Assembly: GCF_017873765.1 (NCBI RefSeq)
Contig: NZ_JAGGKP010000001.1
Coordinates: 434,001 to 498,000, forward strand
From: Paenibacillus sediminis
GTDB lineage: Bacteria; Bacillota; Bacilli; Paenibacillales; Paenibacillaceae
Reading direction: 5' to 3'
Length of the DNA: 64,000 nt
The notes beneath the pieces were generated by a model. It saw nothing but the letters and a program-made list of their open reading frames with translations. It did no database searches and was not told the origin of the DNA. A program made the translations under genes and the position numbers. Numbering within the stretch: the first letter of the stretch is position 1; every line of letters begins with the position of its first letter. Positions 34,093 to 42,500 of this stretch are shown here, one piece after another.

Positions 34093-34218
34093 TTTGTCAA
34101 TTGTTAAATTTATTCATCGGGTTGAATAATTTTTCTTGTGAATCTATAGGTTATGATGTAATATATTGGGTATATATTCATGGTTAAAAAGACCTATTCT
34201 GGTGGAGAGTGATACCAC

Positions 34219-34656
34219 ATGAGAGATAAGGTAATGCAGCGATGGAGCACCTATGAGTCCTTCTATGTTGAACTTGGGGATAAGAGAGTTGCTGACATTG
34301 TAATTACCAACCATGCTCAAAGTCGTTATTTGGACCGAATTGAACAGCAAAATAGCGGTTTCGATCATATTGCGGCATGGATGTGGGAATGTCTTAAGCA
34401 GAATCGGATCGCACCCTATTATCGGAATGAACAGGACGTCTATATTATTGATGAAGACTTGGTACTCGTAGCTGAATTTTCGGAGCTGCCAGGAGAATGT
34501 GATATTTTGGGCAATCCTTTACATAAAATGATCGTTGTTACATTTCTTGGCCGAATGTCTGAGACGATAGAACTACGTGACTTGAAATCCTACTATTCTT
34601 GGCTTAGACATTCACGGAGAATGACACTCATTAAAAATAGCCGTAAACGCAAATAA
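34219..34656 (+). CDS. Conserved hypothetical protein with an H-A-x-x-R motif
   Basis: A 145-residue protein I cannot assign. It contains TNHAQSRYLDRIE (an H-A-x-x-R-x-x-x-R pattern), a helix WMWECLKQNRIAPYY, the strand pairs VYIIDEDLVLVAEF and KMIVVTFLGRM, and a basic tail SRRMTLIKNSRKRK. The order helix with HAxxR, then strands ending in VVT, is reminiscent of small RNase-like toxin folds such as BrnT or DUF4258 proteins. There is no antitoxin gene beside it, so this may be a domesticated or different protein. GGTGGAGAG lies upstream of the ATG. It stands alone between two terminators. Confidence 0.75.
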   Translation: MRDKVMQRWSTYESFYVELGDKRVADIVITNHAQSRYLDRIEQQNSGFDHIAAWMWECLKQNRIAPYYRNEQDVYIIDEDLVLVAEFSELPGECDILGNPLHKMIVVTFLGRMSETIELRDLKSYYSWLRHSRRMTLIKNSRKRK

Positions 34657-34666
34657 CTTTTATTTT

Positions 34667-34705
34667 AAGGCATGTGGAAAATAACATTTTCTGCATGCTT
34701 TTTTT
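34667..34705 (+). terminator. Rho-independent terminator after the hypothetical gene
   Basis: GCATG and GGAAAAT pair with ATTTTC and GCATGC around an AAC loop, followed by seven T. Confidence 0.82.
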
Positions 34706-34761
34706 GTCTCATTGCTGTGCATAGGTTACAATATATGCAGTTAGAGAGGGGAGTAAAACCG

Positions 34762-35667
34762 ATGGCACTTAACTTTCATCAACTTCATACTTTTTATACC
34801 GTAGCGGAAAGAGGAAGCTTTTCAGCTGCTGCCCAAGTATTGCATATGACGCAACCAGCAGTAACGATGCAAATACAAGGGCTGGAAGAATATTTCGGAA
34901 CGAAGCTGCTCCATCGGTCAACCAAAAAAATCGAGCTGTCCGAAGCCGGTCAGACACTGCTGCCTTATGCAAGGAAAGCGATTGAGCTCATGCGTGAGAC
35001 GGATTTATCGATGTCACGTTACACGCATATGCTGGAAGGCAGACTGCTGCTCGGGGCAAGTCTGACGATAGGTGAGTATGTATTGCCTCGTCTTCTTGGA
35101 CCTTTCAGCAAGCAATATCCTCATATTTCAATCATGATGAAAGTAATGAATACGACACAAATATTGGAGTATATTGAGAATCATCAGCTCAATTTTGGTC
35201 TAATTGAAGCCCCGATTCATCATCCGGATATGGTGATCGAGCCCGTCATGGAGGACGAGCTCAAGTTAATTGTTTCGGCACAGCATCCGCTTGCTGCATT
35301 TGACCAAGTGGATTTGGAAGAGGTTATTACTTATCCGTTCGTTCTCAGAGAGAAGGGGTCTGGAACAAGACAAGTTATGGAAGAGCAGTTTATTGCCAAA
35401 AAATTGGACCCGAATACGATTCATACGGTTATGGAATTAGGCAGCACTGGAGCAGTTAAATCTGCTGTAGAGGAAGGGTTTGGCATTACGATGCTGTCTC
35501 CGTCTTCTGTTAAGCACGAGATTGCCCTTGGACTGCTTAAAATGATTAACATTCGTGACGCCTCATTTAAACGTCAATTTTTCTCGATTCATTTAAAATC
35601 AACGCTGCTGCCTATATCTGCAGTGACGTTCTTAGAATTTATGAAACAGCAGAAGCTGGTTGTATAG
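34762..35667 (+). CDS. LysR-family transcriptional regulator
   Basis: A 301-residue LysR regulator. The N-terminal winged helix-turn-helix is clear: LNFHQLHTFYTVAERGSFS, AAAQVLHMTQPAVTMQI, then FGTKLLHRSTKKIELSEAG. The substrate-binding region follows (GEYVLPRLLGPFSKQYP, SGTRQVMEEQF, GITMLSPSSVKHE). The CysL/YwfK-like subgroup is likely by overall pattern, but the effector and targets are unknown. I chose ATG 34762, behind AGAGGGGAG; the upstream in-frame start lies inside a terminator. The next gene on the same strand, a PHP protein, is 54 bp away, and no divergent target gene is adjacent. Confidence 0.9.
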   Translation: MALNFHQLHTFYTVAERGSFSAAAQVLHMTQPAVTMQIQGLEEYFGTKLLHRSTKKIELSEAGQTLLPYARKAIELMRETDLSMSRYTHMLEGRLLLGASLTIGEYVLPRLLGPFSKQYPHISIMMKVMNTTQILEYIENHQLNFGLIEAPIHHPDMVIEPVMEDELKLIVSAQHPLAAFDQVDLEEVITYPFVLREKGSGTRQVMEEQFIAKKLDPNTIHTVMELGSTGAVKSAVEEGFGITMLSPSSVKHEIALGLLKMINIRDASFKRQFFSIHLKSTLLPISAVTFLEFMKQQKLVV

Positions 35668-35721
35668 AGGGCATAGGGCATCCTTTGCTCGCTCATATGT
35701 TGTGAAAGGGGCGTGAAGCAG

Positions 35722-36582
35722 ATGGTGATGAATCAGGAAGGATTATGTGATTTACATACGCATACTCAAGCTTCGGATGGGCTGCATAAGCCTGCTGAAA
35801 ATGTACACTTTGCTAAGCAAAAAGGGCTTGCCGCGATCGCTATTACGGATCATGATACGATAGCGGGTATTGAAGAAGCGCTGCGAGTTGGAGAAGAAGA
35901 TGGCGTTATTGTCGTTCCTGGCATCGAAATAAGTACACGAGTGGACGATCAAGACATTCATGTGCTTGGATATTACATAGACTTTCATGATCAGGTGTTC
36001 TTAAGAAGGCTTGAGGAGCTTCGAAGTACGAGGGAGCGTCGCAATGAACTCATCATTTCGAAGCTTCAGCAGCTTGGTGTTTCGATTACCTTGGACGAAG
36101 TCATTAACCATTTAGGCCGTCCTCTTAGAGCCGATGAAAGTATAGGAAGACCTCATATCGCCGACTTGCTTGTGCATAAGGGGTATGTCTCGAATATGAG
36201 AGAAGCGTTCGATAGATACTTGGCAGAAGGAGCAGCTGCGTATGTGTCATTGCCGCGCATTACTCCTGCGGAGGCTATGAATTGGATTCGGGAAGCGGAC
36301 GGCACGCCGGTACTCGCTCATCCTGGACTATATAAGAATGATGATCTCGTTCGTGCGATTATTGAAGAAGGTCGTCCCGCTGGTATTGAAGTATACCATT
36401 CAGATCATAGTGAAGCAGATGAAGAGCGGTATATGTTGATGGCTGAACATTACGAGCTTATTATGACTGGCGGATCCGATTTTCACGGTGCGCGGCAAGG
36501 TGTTATTTTTCACGGTGATATTGGAAACCGAACGGTGTCAGCTGAAGTGCTGTCTTTACTGTCATCTAGAAGGGGAATATAA
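35722..36582 (+). CDS. PHP-domain phosphoesterase
   Basis: A 286-residue metal-dependent phosphoesterase with a polymerase-and-histidinol-phosphatase fold. Metal-binding motifs are DLHTHTQASDG, ITDHDTI, GIEIST, PVLAHPGLY and GGSDFHG. It is closest in layout to the RnaseAM/TrpH/YciV group, which removes nucleotides from short 5'-ends of RNA or hydrolyses 3',5'-nucleoside bisphosphates; the substrate here is inferred. I preferred ATG 35722, ten nt from AAAGGGG, to GTG 35713, which is too close to that site. It is likely cotranscribed with the LysR gene and ends at a terminator. Confidence 0.88.
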   Translation: MVMNQEGLCDLHTHTQASDGLHKPAENVHFAKQKGLAAIAITDHDTIAGIEEALRVGEEDGVIVVPGIEISTRVDDQDIHVLGYYIDFHDQVFLRRLEELRSTRERRNELIISKLQQLGVSITLDEVINHLGRPLRADESIGRPHIADLLVHKGYVSNMREAFDRYLAEGAAAYVSLPRITPAEAMNWIREADGTPVLAHPGLYKNDDLVRAIIEEGRPAGIEVYHSDHSEADEERYMLMAEHYELIMTGGSDFHGARQGVIFHGDIGNRTVSAEVLSLLSSRRGI

Positions 36583-36585
36583 ACA

Positions 36586-36637
36586 CAAAGACCTGAGTGA
36601 AGCTGTATTATGCTTCGAATTCTCAGGTCTTTTTTGT
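36586..36637. terminator. Terminator between the PHP gene and rqcH
   Basis: AAAGACCTGAG (36587-36597) with CTCAGGTCTTTTTT (36622-36635), and an inner AAGC/GCTT pair. It can act on both convergent genes. Confidence 0.88.
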
Positions 36638-36653
36638 TTCAGTATATTTATAG

Positions 36654-38405
36654 TCAGCTGTTTTTGATCGTGTTCGGCAAGCTCTTTATCAGCTGCTCAT
36701 CTGGCGTGACATACAACGTTTTTTGGTGATCATAGATTACAAAGCCGGGCTTAGATCCGCTAGGCTTGCGGACATAGCGAATGAGCGTGTAGTCAACCGG
36801 TACGCTGCTTGATTCCTTCGCTTGGCTGAAATATGCGGCAAGCTGTGCAGCTTCTTCGAGCGTCGCTTCACCATATTCGGAGCTTCGGATCAGTACGTGA
36901 GAACCTGGAATATCTTTCGTATGCAGCCAAGTGTCGTTAGGCGCTCCAAGACGGTTCGTCACATATTCGTTCTGCAAATTGTTCTTGCCTACATAAATTT
37001 CAATGCCTTCCGATGATGTGTATACGTGAAGAGTAGGACGATCGTTTTTCTTCTTCTTGCGGGCTTTTTTATTGCGATCGCGCAAGTAGCCCTGCTGAAC
37101 AAGTTCTTCGCGAATTTCTTCGATATCGCTGACGGAAGCGTGAGACAGCTGTTGCAGAAGTCCTTGCAAATAATTGATTTCTTCGTGGGTCTTATCTAAC
37201 TGTTCGTGAATGACGGCCAAGCTGTTTTTATACTTGTTATATTTCTTGAAATAGCGCTGCGCATTGTCCGAAGGAGTAAGCAGCGGATCGAGCGGAATCG
37301 TAACGGTTCTCTGCTCTTCATCATAGAAATTGACAAGCTTAGCTTCTTTGTCACCTTTTTGGATTTGATGTATGGAAGCGAAGAGCAGCTCGCCGTAAAT
37401 TCGATATTGTTCTGCATCCTCTGCTTCTTTTAAATCGGCTTGTAAATGATCTAGCTTTTTGACGTTTTTATTTAGTTCATTTTGTAAAAAACGAAGCAGA
37501 TCGCTTACCTTTTGCTTAACGGTGTCCCGCTCTGCCTTTTCTCCGTAAAATGCCTCCATACAGCTGCTGATGCTAGGAAAAATAACCTGATCTTTCTCAA
37601 TCATCGTCAGCGGTATTGCTGAAAATACCATTTTACCTTTGCTGTTATAGCCGATTACGGGTGAAAATTCATTGCCCCGAATGCTGTCCATCATATGTGA
37701 AAAGGCGTTCCATAATTGTTCGCCATATGAACTAGATTCATCGATTTGAGCGCCGCCTCCCTTCGCACGATGCTCGATTTCTTGAGCGATTAATGGACTT
37801 AATCCGCTAAATGATTCCACTAACCAGGCCGCGTTTGCTTGCTCTGTCTCTTGATAACGTTGCATAAACTCTTCTTTACTCGTACTGAGAGGATTAAGCT
37901 TATGCTGCTGAGGCGGCTCAGTATATGTGAAGCCTGGCATCACAACTCTGTAGCTGCTGATCGCTGGTGTGACGTGATGGATTCCATCCAGCTGCGTGCC
38001 TGTAGCAGGATCAACGATGATGATATTGCTGTGGCGTCCCATGAGTTCGATGACAATGCGCTTAACGGACACATCTCCAAGTTCATCCCGCTGGCGTACG
38101 TCCATATGAATGATCCGTTCCATGCCGACTTGTGCAATTCGCTCGATAATTCCGCCTTCAAAATGTTTGCGAAGCAGCATGCAGAACATCGGCGCTTCTT
38201 GGGGATTAATGAACGTCTGCTCTGTAAAATGTACTCTTGGGTACGTTGGATTCGCTGATAACAGAAGTCTGCGATTTTCCCCTTGTGCTCTTAATAAGAG
38301 GATAATGTCGTTATCTGACGGTTGATGAATTTTTGTAATTCTTCCTCCGATACATGATTGCAATTCATGGACAATTGCTCGTGTTACAATGCCGTCCAAT
38401 GCCAT
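36654..38405 (-). CDS. rqcH: Rqc2 homologue RqcH (NFACT family)
   Basis: A 583-residue NFACT protein. RqcH binds stalled 50S-peptidyl-tRNA complexes and directs addition of C-terminal alanine tails that mark the nascent chain for degradation. The N-terminal NFACT-N starts LDGIVTRAIVHELQSCIGGRI, a long coiled-coil follows (KVSDLLRFLQNELNKNVKK and later), and NFACT-R has LHVYTSSEGIEIYVGKNN and DTWLHTKDIPGSHV. The region matching the B. subtilis Asp97-Arg98 motif reads Glu96-Arg97 here. The older name fibronectin-binding protein is misleading. It is a single gene, divergent from the Ca2+ ATPase gene as yloA and yloB are neighbours in B. subtilis. Confidence 0.95.
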   Translation of the reverse strand: MALDGIVTRAIVHELQSCIGGRITKIHQPSDNDIILLLRAQGENRRLLLSANPTYPRVHFTEQTFINPQEAPMFCMLLRKHFEGGIIERIAQVGMERIIHMDVRQRDELGDVSVKRIVIELMGRHSNIIIVDPATGTQLDGIHHVTPAISSYRVVMPGFTYTEPPQQHKLNPLSTSKEEFMQRYQETEQANAAWLVESFSGLSPLIAQEIEHRAKGGGAQIDESSSYGEQLWNAFSHMMDSIRGNEFSPVIGYNSKGKMVFSAIPLTMIEKDQVIFPSISSCMEAFYGEKAERDTVKQKVSDLLRFLQNELNKNVKKLDHLQADLKEAEDAEQYRIYGELLFASIHQIQKGDKEAKLVNFYDEEQRTVTIPLDPLLTPSDNAQRYFKKYNKYKNSLAVIHEQLDKTHEEINYLQGLLQQLSHASVSDIEEIREELVQQGYLRDRNKKARKKKKNDRPTLHVYTSSEGIEIYVGKNNLQNEYVTNRLGAPNDTWLHTKDIPGSHVLIRSSEYGEATLEEAAQLAAYFSQAKESSSVPVDYTLIRYVRKPSGSKPGFVIYDHQKTLYVTPDEQLIKSLPNTIKNS

Positions 38406-38621
38406 TTTTCAGTTCTCCTATCTATAACTCACATCTATTTTAATAGAATTGCGTGTAAGTTCTTATATAATACCTTTCTTTTCTATGATGCCACAGTTTG
38501 AACAAAAACTTAAGAGCCTTGCATGTGATAATTTGGGACTTGTCAGAATACATTTACCCTAAAGCAGGTGGAAAAGCTGTCACGATGAAAACTCGAGAAC
38601 ATCGGGAGGGAAAAAGAGAGC

Positions 38622-41423
38622 ATGGAACAAAAAAAGTGGCACCAGTTGTCTGGGGATGAACTGAAGAAGCTGCTTGGTGTAGACCAGCATCAAGGTCTCA
38701 CATCAGAAGAAGCGAAACATAGGCAAGAGACACGCGGTTTTAACGAGCTTTCAGAGGGTAAACGAATTTCGCCCATTACGTTGTTTTTAAATCAATTTAA
38801 AGATTTTATGATGCTCGTTCTGATGGGAGCAACATTAGTTTCAGGACTGCTTGGTGAATATTTAGACGCGATAACAATCGTTGCAATTATTTTGATTAAT
38901 GGGGTCTTGGGGTTTATCCAAGAGTTCCGCGCTGAACGATCCCTGCGTGCGCTGAAACAGCTGTCTGCTCCAAGTAGCAAAGTGCTGCGCAGTGGGAGTG
39001 TTGAACAGATACCCGCTAGGCAGCTGGTAGTGGGCGATATTATCGTCATGGAGAGCGGGGACCGGGTTCCGGCGGATGTACGATGGCTTGAATGCAACAA
39101 CTGCGATATCGAGGAATCGGCATTAACTGGCGAATCGGTTCCGGTAAGCAAGCATGCGGAAGTGATTCGTGAATCGGATGTTCCCCTTGGTGATCAGAAA
39201 AATATCGGCTTCATGGGTACGATGATGACGCGCGGAACGGCAAAAGGCGTCGTCATTCGTATAGGTATGGACACGGAGATGGGCAAAATCGCCAATCTTA
39301 TTCAGAATACCGAAGAGCAAGAAACGCCGCTGCAGCGCCGATTAGAACAGTTTGGGAAAATACTCATTTATTTGTCGCTCGCACTCACGGTATTGGTCGT
39401 TATTGCAGGACTTATGCACGGACAGCCTGCGCTTGGCATGTTCTTGGCCGGAGTTAGTTTGGCGGTTGCGGCTATACCTGAAGGGTTGCCAGCGATTGTT
39501 ACTATTGCACTGGCTCTTGGTGTACAGCGGATGATTAAGCGCAAAGCGATTGTGCGAAAGCTCCCTTCCGTCGAGACGCTCGGCTGCGCATCTGTTATTT
39601 GTTCCGATAAGACAGGAACGCTAACTCAAAATAAAATGACCGTTACACACGTATGGCTTGGCGGACGCACCTTAGAGGTTACTGGTGAAGGGTATGCGCC
39701 AGTCGGTTCAATATTCGATAGAGGTCAGACTGTAGATCTTAAACATGATCAAGCGCTCCGCAGATTGCTGCAGGTATGCAGTCTATGTAACAATGCGGGG
39801 ATCTTTGAGACACAGCCGGCCGCAGCAGTGCCCCGAAAGAAACAAAAAGGCAAAGAAGAGCTCTCTTCAACATGGGATTTAAAAGGAGACCCTACGGAAG
39901 GTGCGCTTGTCACGCTTTCGTCGAAGATGGGGATGTCACCAGGGGCGTTAACCGCCTTGTATGTTCGGGAGAAGGAATTTCCATTCGATTCTGAACGCAA
40001 GCGCATGTCGGTTCTAATTAAGCATCAAGGCGGACGATTGGTATATACAAAAGGGGCTCCTGATTTGCTGCTTAATCGATGCGCCTATATTTTGTGGGAA
40101 GGAAATGTGGTTCCTCTTACCGGCACACTTCGTCAGAAGGTGCTTTCTGCAAATGAACAAATGGCCCGTTCAGCGCTTCGTGTGCTCGGCATGGCATATC
40201 GGGAACTGCGCCCTAATGATCGAGATCAACATGAAGATGACATAGAGTCACATCTTGTCTTCATTGGTCTCACCGGAATGATCGATCCGCCAAGGCGTGA
40301 AGTGCGGGATGCCATAACCGTATGCCGCCGTGCAGGAATTAAAACAGTGATGATCACCGGCGATCACGGTACTACCGCTGAGGCGATTGCTCAGCAGCTT
40401 GGCATTATTCCGCGCGGAGGCCTTATTCTAACTGGAACTCAGTTAGCTTCGATGAGTGATGATGAGCTTGATCGGAATGTAGATAATACGTATGTGTACG
40501 CAAGGGTATCCCCAGAGCATAAGTTGCGCATTGTAAAATCGTTGCAGCGCAAAGGCCATGTCGTTGCCATGACTGGAGATGGTGTTAATGATGCGCCAGC
40601 GATTAAAGCGTCCGATATTGGTATCGCTATGGGGATTACAGGGACGGATGTATCGAAAGAAGCCTCATCGCTTGTTCTTAGTGATGATAACTTTTCAACA
40701 ATCGTTGCAGCGATTGAGGAAGGTCGCAATATTTATGAGAACATTCGCAAATTCATTCGTTATTTACTAGCGTCGAATGTTGGAGAAATATTAACGATGC
40801 TGCTGGCCATGATGGCTGGACTTCCTCTGCCGCTGCTTCCTATTCAAATATTATGGGTCAACCTCGTGACAGATGGCTTGCCGGCCATGGCGCTTGGTGT
40901 TGATCAGCCGGAAAAAGACTTAATGGAACAAAAGCCGCGGGGTGCGAAGGAAAATATATTTGCACGCAGATTAGGCTGGAAAATTATAAGCAGAGGCATA
41001 TTGATTGGCGTCTGCACGTTAGCTGCATTTTGGCTGACGCTTAGAGTAGCGCCGAACGATGCGGGACAACTTTCAAAAGCGCAATCCGTTGCCTTTGCAA
41101 CACTCGTCATGGCGCAGCTGATCCATGTGTTTGACTGCCGCAGCTCTCGGTCTATTTTCCACCGGAATCTGTTACAGAATCGATATCTGGTGTTAGCCGT
41201 TTTATCTTCGGTCGTGCTTATGGTAGGCGTCATGTACATCGAGCCGATGCAGCCGATCTTTAAGACTGTACCGCTTGGATTTAGGGAATGGTCGATTACA
41301 ATCGTTGCCGCAGGAATCCCTACGTTCTTGATGGGTGCAGGCAGCGTATGGGGCGGGAGAAGACATCGTTCAGGCGGCAGCCGCAAGCTGATTTCAGCAA
41401 ATAGTACAAACATTCGTGCATAA
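38622..41423 (+). CDS. yloB: Calcium-translocating P-type ATPase (YloB, SERCA type)
   Basis: A 933-residue P2A ATPase that pumps Ca2+ out of the cytosol with ATP. The N-terminal cation domain starts WHQLSGDELKKLLGVD. Other features: TGES in the actuator domain, the PEGLP motif in the fourth membrane helix (AVAAIPEGLPAIVT), the phosphorylated Asp329 in CSDKTGTLTQNK, KGAPD in the nucleotide domain, TGDGVNDAPA and the C-terminal transmembrane region with WVNLVTDGLPA. GGGAGGG precedes the ATG. B. subtilis YloB is expressed in sporulation; expression here was not inferred. It starts the block that runs to yicC, interrupted by dapF and yitJ. Confidence 0.94.
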   Translation: MEQKKWHQLSGDELKKLLGVDQHQGLTSEEAKHRQETRGFNELSEGKRISPITLFLNQFKDFMMLVLMGATLVSGLLGEYLDAITIVAIILINGVLGFIQEFRAERSLRALKQLSAPSSKVLRSGSVEQIPARQLVVGDIIVMESGDRVPADVRWLECNNCDIEESALTGESVPVSKHAEVIRESDVPLGDQKNIGFMGTMMTRGTAKGVVIRIGMDTEMGKIANLIQNTEEQETPLQRRLEQFGKILIYLSLALTVLVVIAGLMHGQPALGMFLAGVSLAVAAIPEGLPAIVTIALALGVQRMIKRKAIVRKLPSVETLGCASVICSDKTGTLTQNKMTVTHVWLGGRTLEVTGEGYAPVGSIFDRGQTVDLKHDQALRRLLQVCSLCNNAGIFETQPAAAVPRKKQKGKEELSSTWDLKGDPTEGALVTLSSKMGMSPGALTALYVREKEFPFDSERKRMSVLIKHQGGRLVYTKGAPDLLLNRCAYILWEGNVVPLTGTLRQKVLSANEQMARSALRVLGMAYRELRPNDRDQHEDDIESHLVFIGLTGMIDPPRREVRDAITVCRRAGIKTVMITGDHGTTAEAIAQQLGIIPRGGLILTGTQLASMSDDELDRNVDNTYVYARVSPEHKLRIVKSLQRKGHVVAMTGDGVNDAPAIKASDIGIAMGITGTDVSKEASSLVLSDDNFSTIVAAIEEGRNIYENIRKFIRYLLASNVGEILTMLLAMMAGLPLPLLPIQILWVNLVTDGLPAMALGVDQPEKDLMEQKPRGAKENIFARRLGWKIISRGILIGVCTLAAFWLTLRVAPNDAGQLSKAQSVAFATLVMAQLIHVFDCRSSRSIFHRNLLQNRYLVLAVLSSVVLMVGVMYIEPMQPIFKTVPLGFREWSITIVAAGIPTFLMGAGSVWGGRRHRSGGSRKLISANSTNIRA

Positions 41424-41500
41424 AATGAATTGCTTTTTCGCTCCAATTTCGTGTATGCTTACCCAAGTAGTTGGAGGCATTGAAAAGGAGTGTTATACAA

Positions 41501-42337
41501 ATGAAGTTTACAAAAATGCATGGCCTCGGCAACGATTTTATCGTTGTGTTCGGAAAGCAACAATTGCCTGAGAACGCTTCTGAGCTTGCTGTGAAATTGT
41601 GCAACCGTTTTTTCGGCATTGGCGCAGACGGTCTTGTCTATATACTGCCTTCAGAGAAGGCTGATTTTAAAATGCGGATAATGAATCCCGACGGTTCTGA
41701 GGCGGAACAATGCGGAAACGCGATCCGCTGTGTGTCGAAGTACGTATATGATCACGGCTATGTACAATCCGAAAATGTAACGATTGAAACGATTGGTGCA
41801 GGGGTTCAGCCCGTTACATTAAATGTGAAAAAGGGTGTAGTTGAGACGGTTCGAGTCGATATGGGAGCGCCAGTACTTGAAGGGCTGCAAATACCGACAA
41901 CCATTGATGCAAATCCTGTTATTAAACAACCGATTGAAGTGGATGGACGCAGTTTTGAGTTTACAGCCGTTTCGATGGGGAACCCGCACTGCGTTATTTA
42001 CGTCGACAACGCGGTAGATTTTGATTTAACAACATGGGGACCTAAACTTGAAGTGCATCCGCTGTTCCCGAAAAAAGTAAACGTTGAATTTGCAACGGTT
42101 AAGTCGCGTGATCACGTTGACATGCGTGTATGGGAGCGCGGTGCGGGCCCTACGCTGGCATGCGGCACAGGCGCTTGCGCGACACTAGTATCTTCCGTTC
42201 TGAACGGATACACAGAACGATCTGCGTCGATCTCCTTAAAAGGCGGAGACTTATTTATCGAGTGGAACGAGGATGATAACCACGTTTATATGACAGGTCC
42301 AGCTGAAGTGGTGTTTGAAGGGGAAATTAAACTTTAA
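41501..42337 (+). CDS. dapF: Diaminopimelate epimerase
   Basis: Converts LL- to meso-diaminopimelate, for lysine and peptidoglycan. The 278-residue protein has the two-cysteine active site: Cys71 in EQCGNAIRC and Cys221 in LACGTGACAT, plus the N-terminal FTKMHGLGNDF and GNPHCVIY. ATG 41501 follows AAAAGGAG; an in-frame upstream start at 41471 has no site. It lies between yloB and yitJ, a position it does not occupy in B. subtilis. A terminator follows. Confidence 0.95.
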   Translation: MKFTKMHGLGNDFIVVFGKQQLPENASELAVKLCNRFFGIGADGLVYILPSEKADFKMRIMNPDGSEAEQCGNAIRCVSKYVYDHGYVQSENVTIETIGAGVQPVTLNVKKGVVETVRVDMGAPVLEGLQIPTTIDANPVIKQPIEVDGRSFEFTAVSMGNPHCVIYVDNAVDFDLTTWGPKLEVHPLFPKKVNVEFATVKSRDHVDMRVWERGAGPTLACGTGACATLVSSVLNGYTERSASISLKGGDLFIEWNEDDNHVYMTGPAEVVFEGEIKL

Positions 42338-42362
42338 TATTCCGGAGCACACGCCAATATTC

Positions 42363-42397
42363 TGAGAATGGAGCACACCTTCATTCTCTTTTTTTTT
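42363..42397 (+). terminator. Rho-independent terminator after dapF
   Basis: GAGAATG (42364-42370) with CATTCTC (42382-42388), then nine T. Confidence 0.88.
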
Positions 42398-42500
42398 TAG
42401 CGTGCTTATCTTTCAAACTATTTTATGATACATTAAATTGAAATTATATACATAGAAGATGATAAGCAGTGGAAATATCATTTCGGAGTGAGGGGAAAAT

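Noticed and set aside
42338..42500. Expected SAM-I riboswitch of yitJ
   Set aside because: The S-box core (AGAGGTGGAGGGA-like) is absent, and the space after the dapF terminator is too short for the full aptamer plus expression platform.
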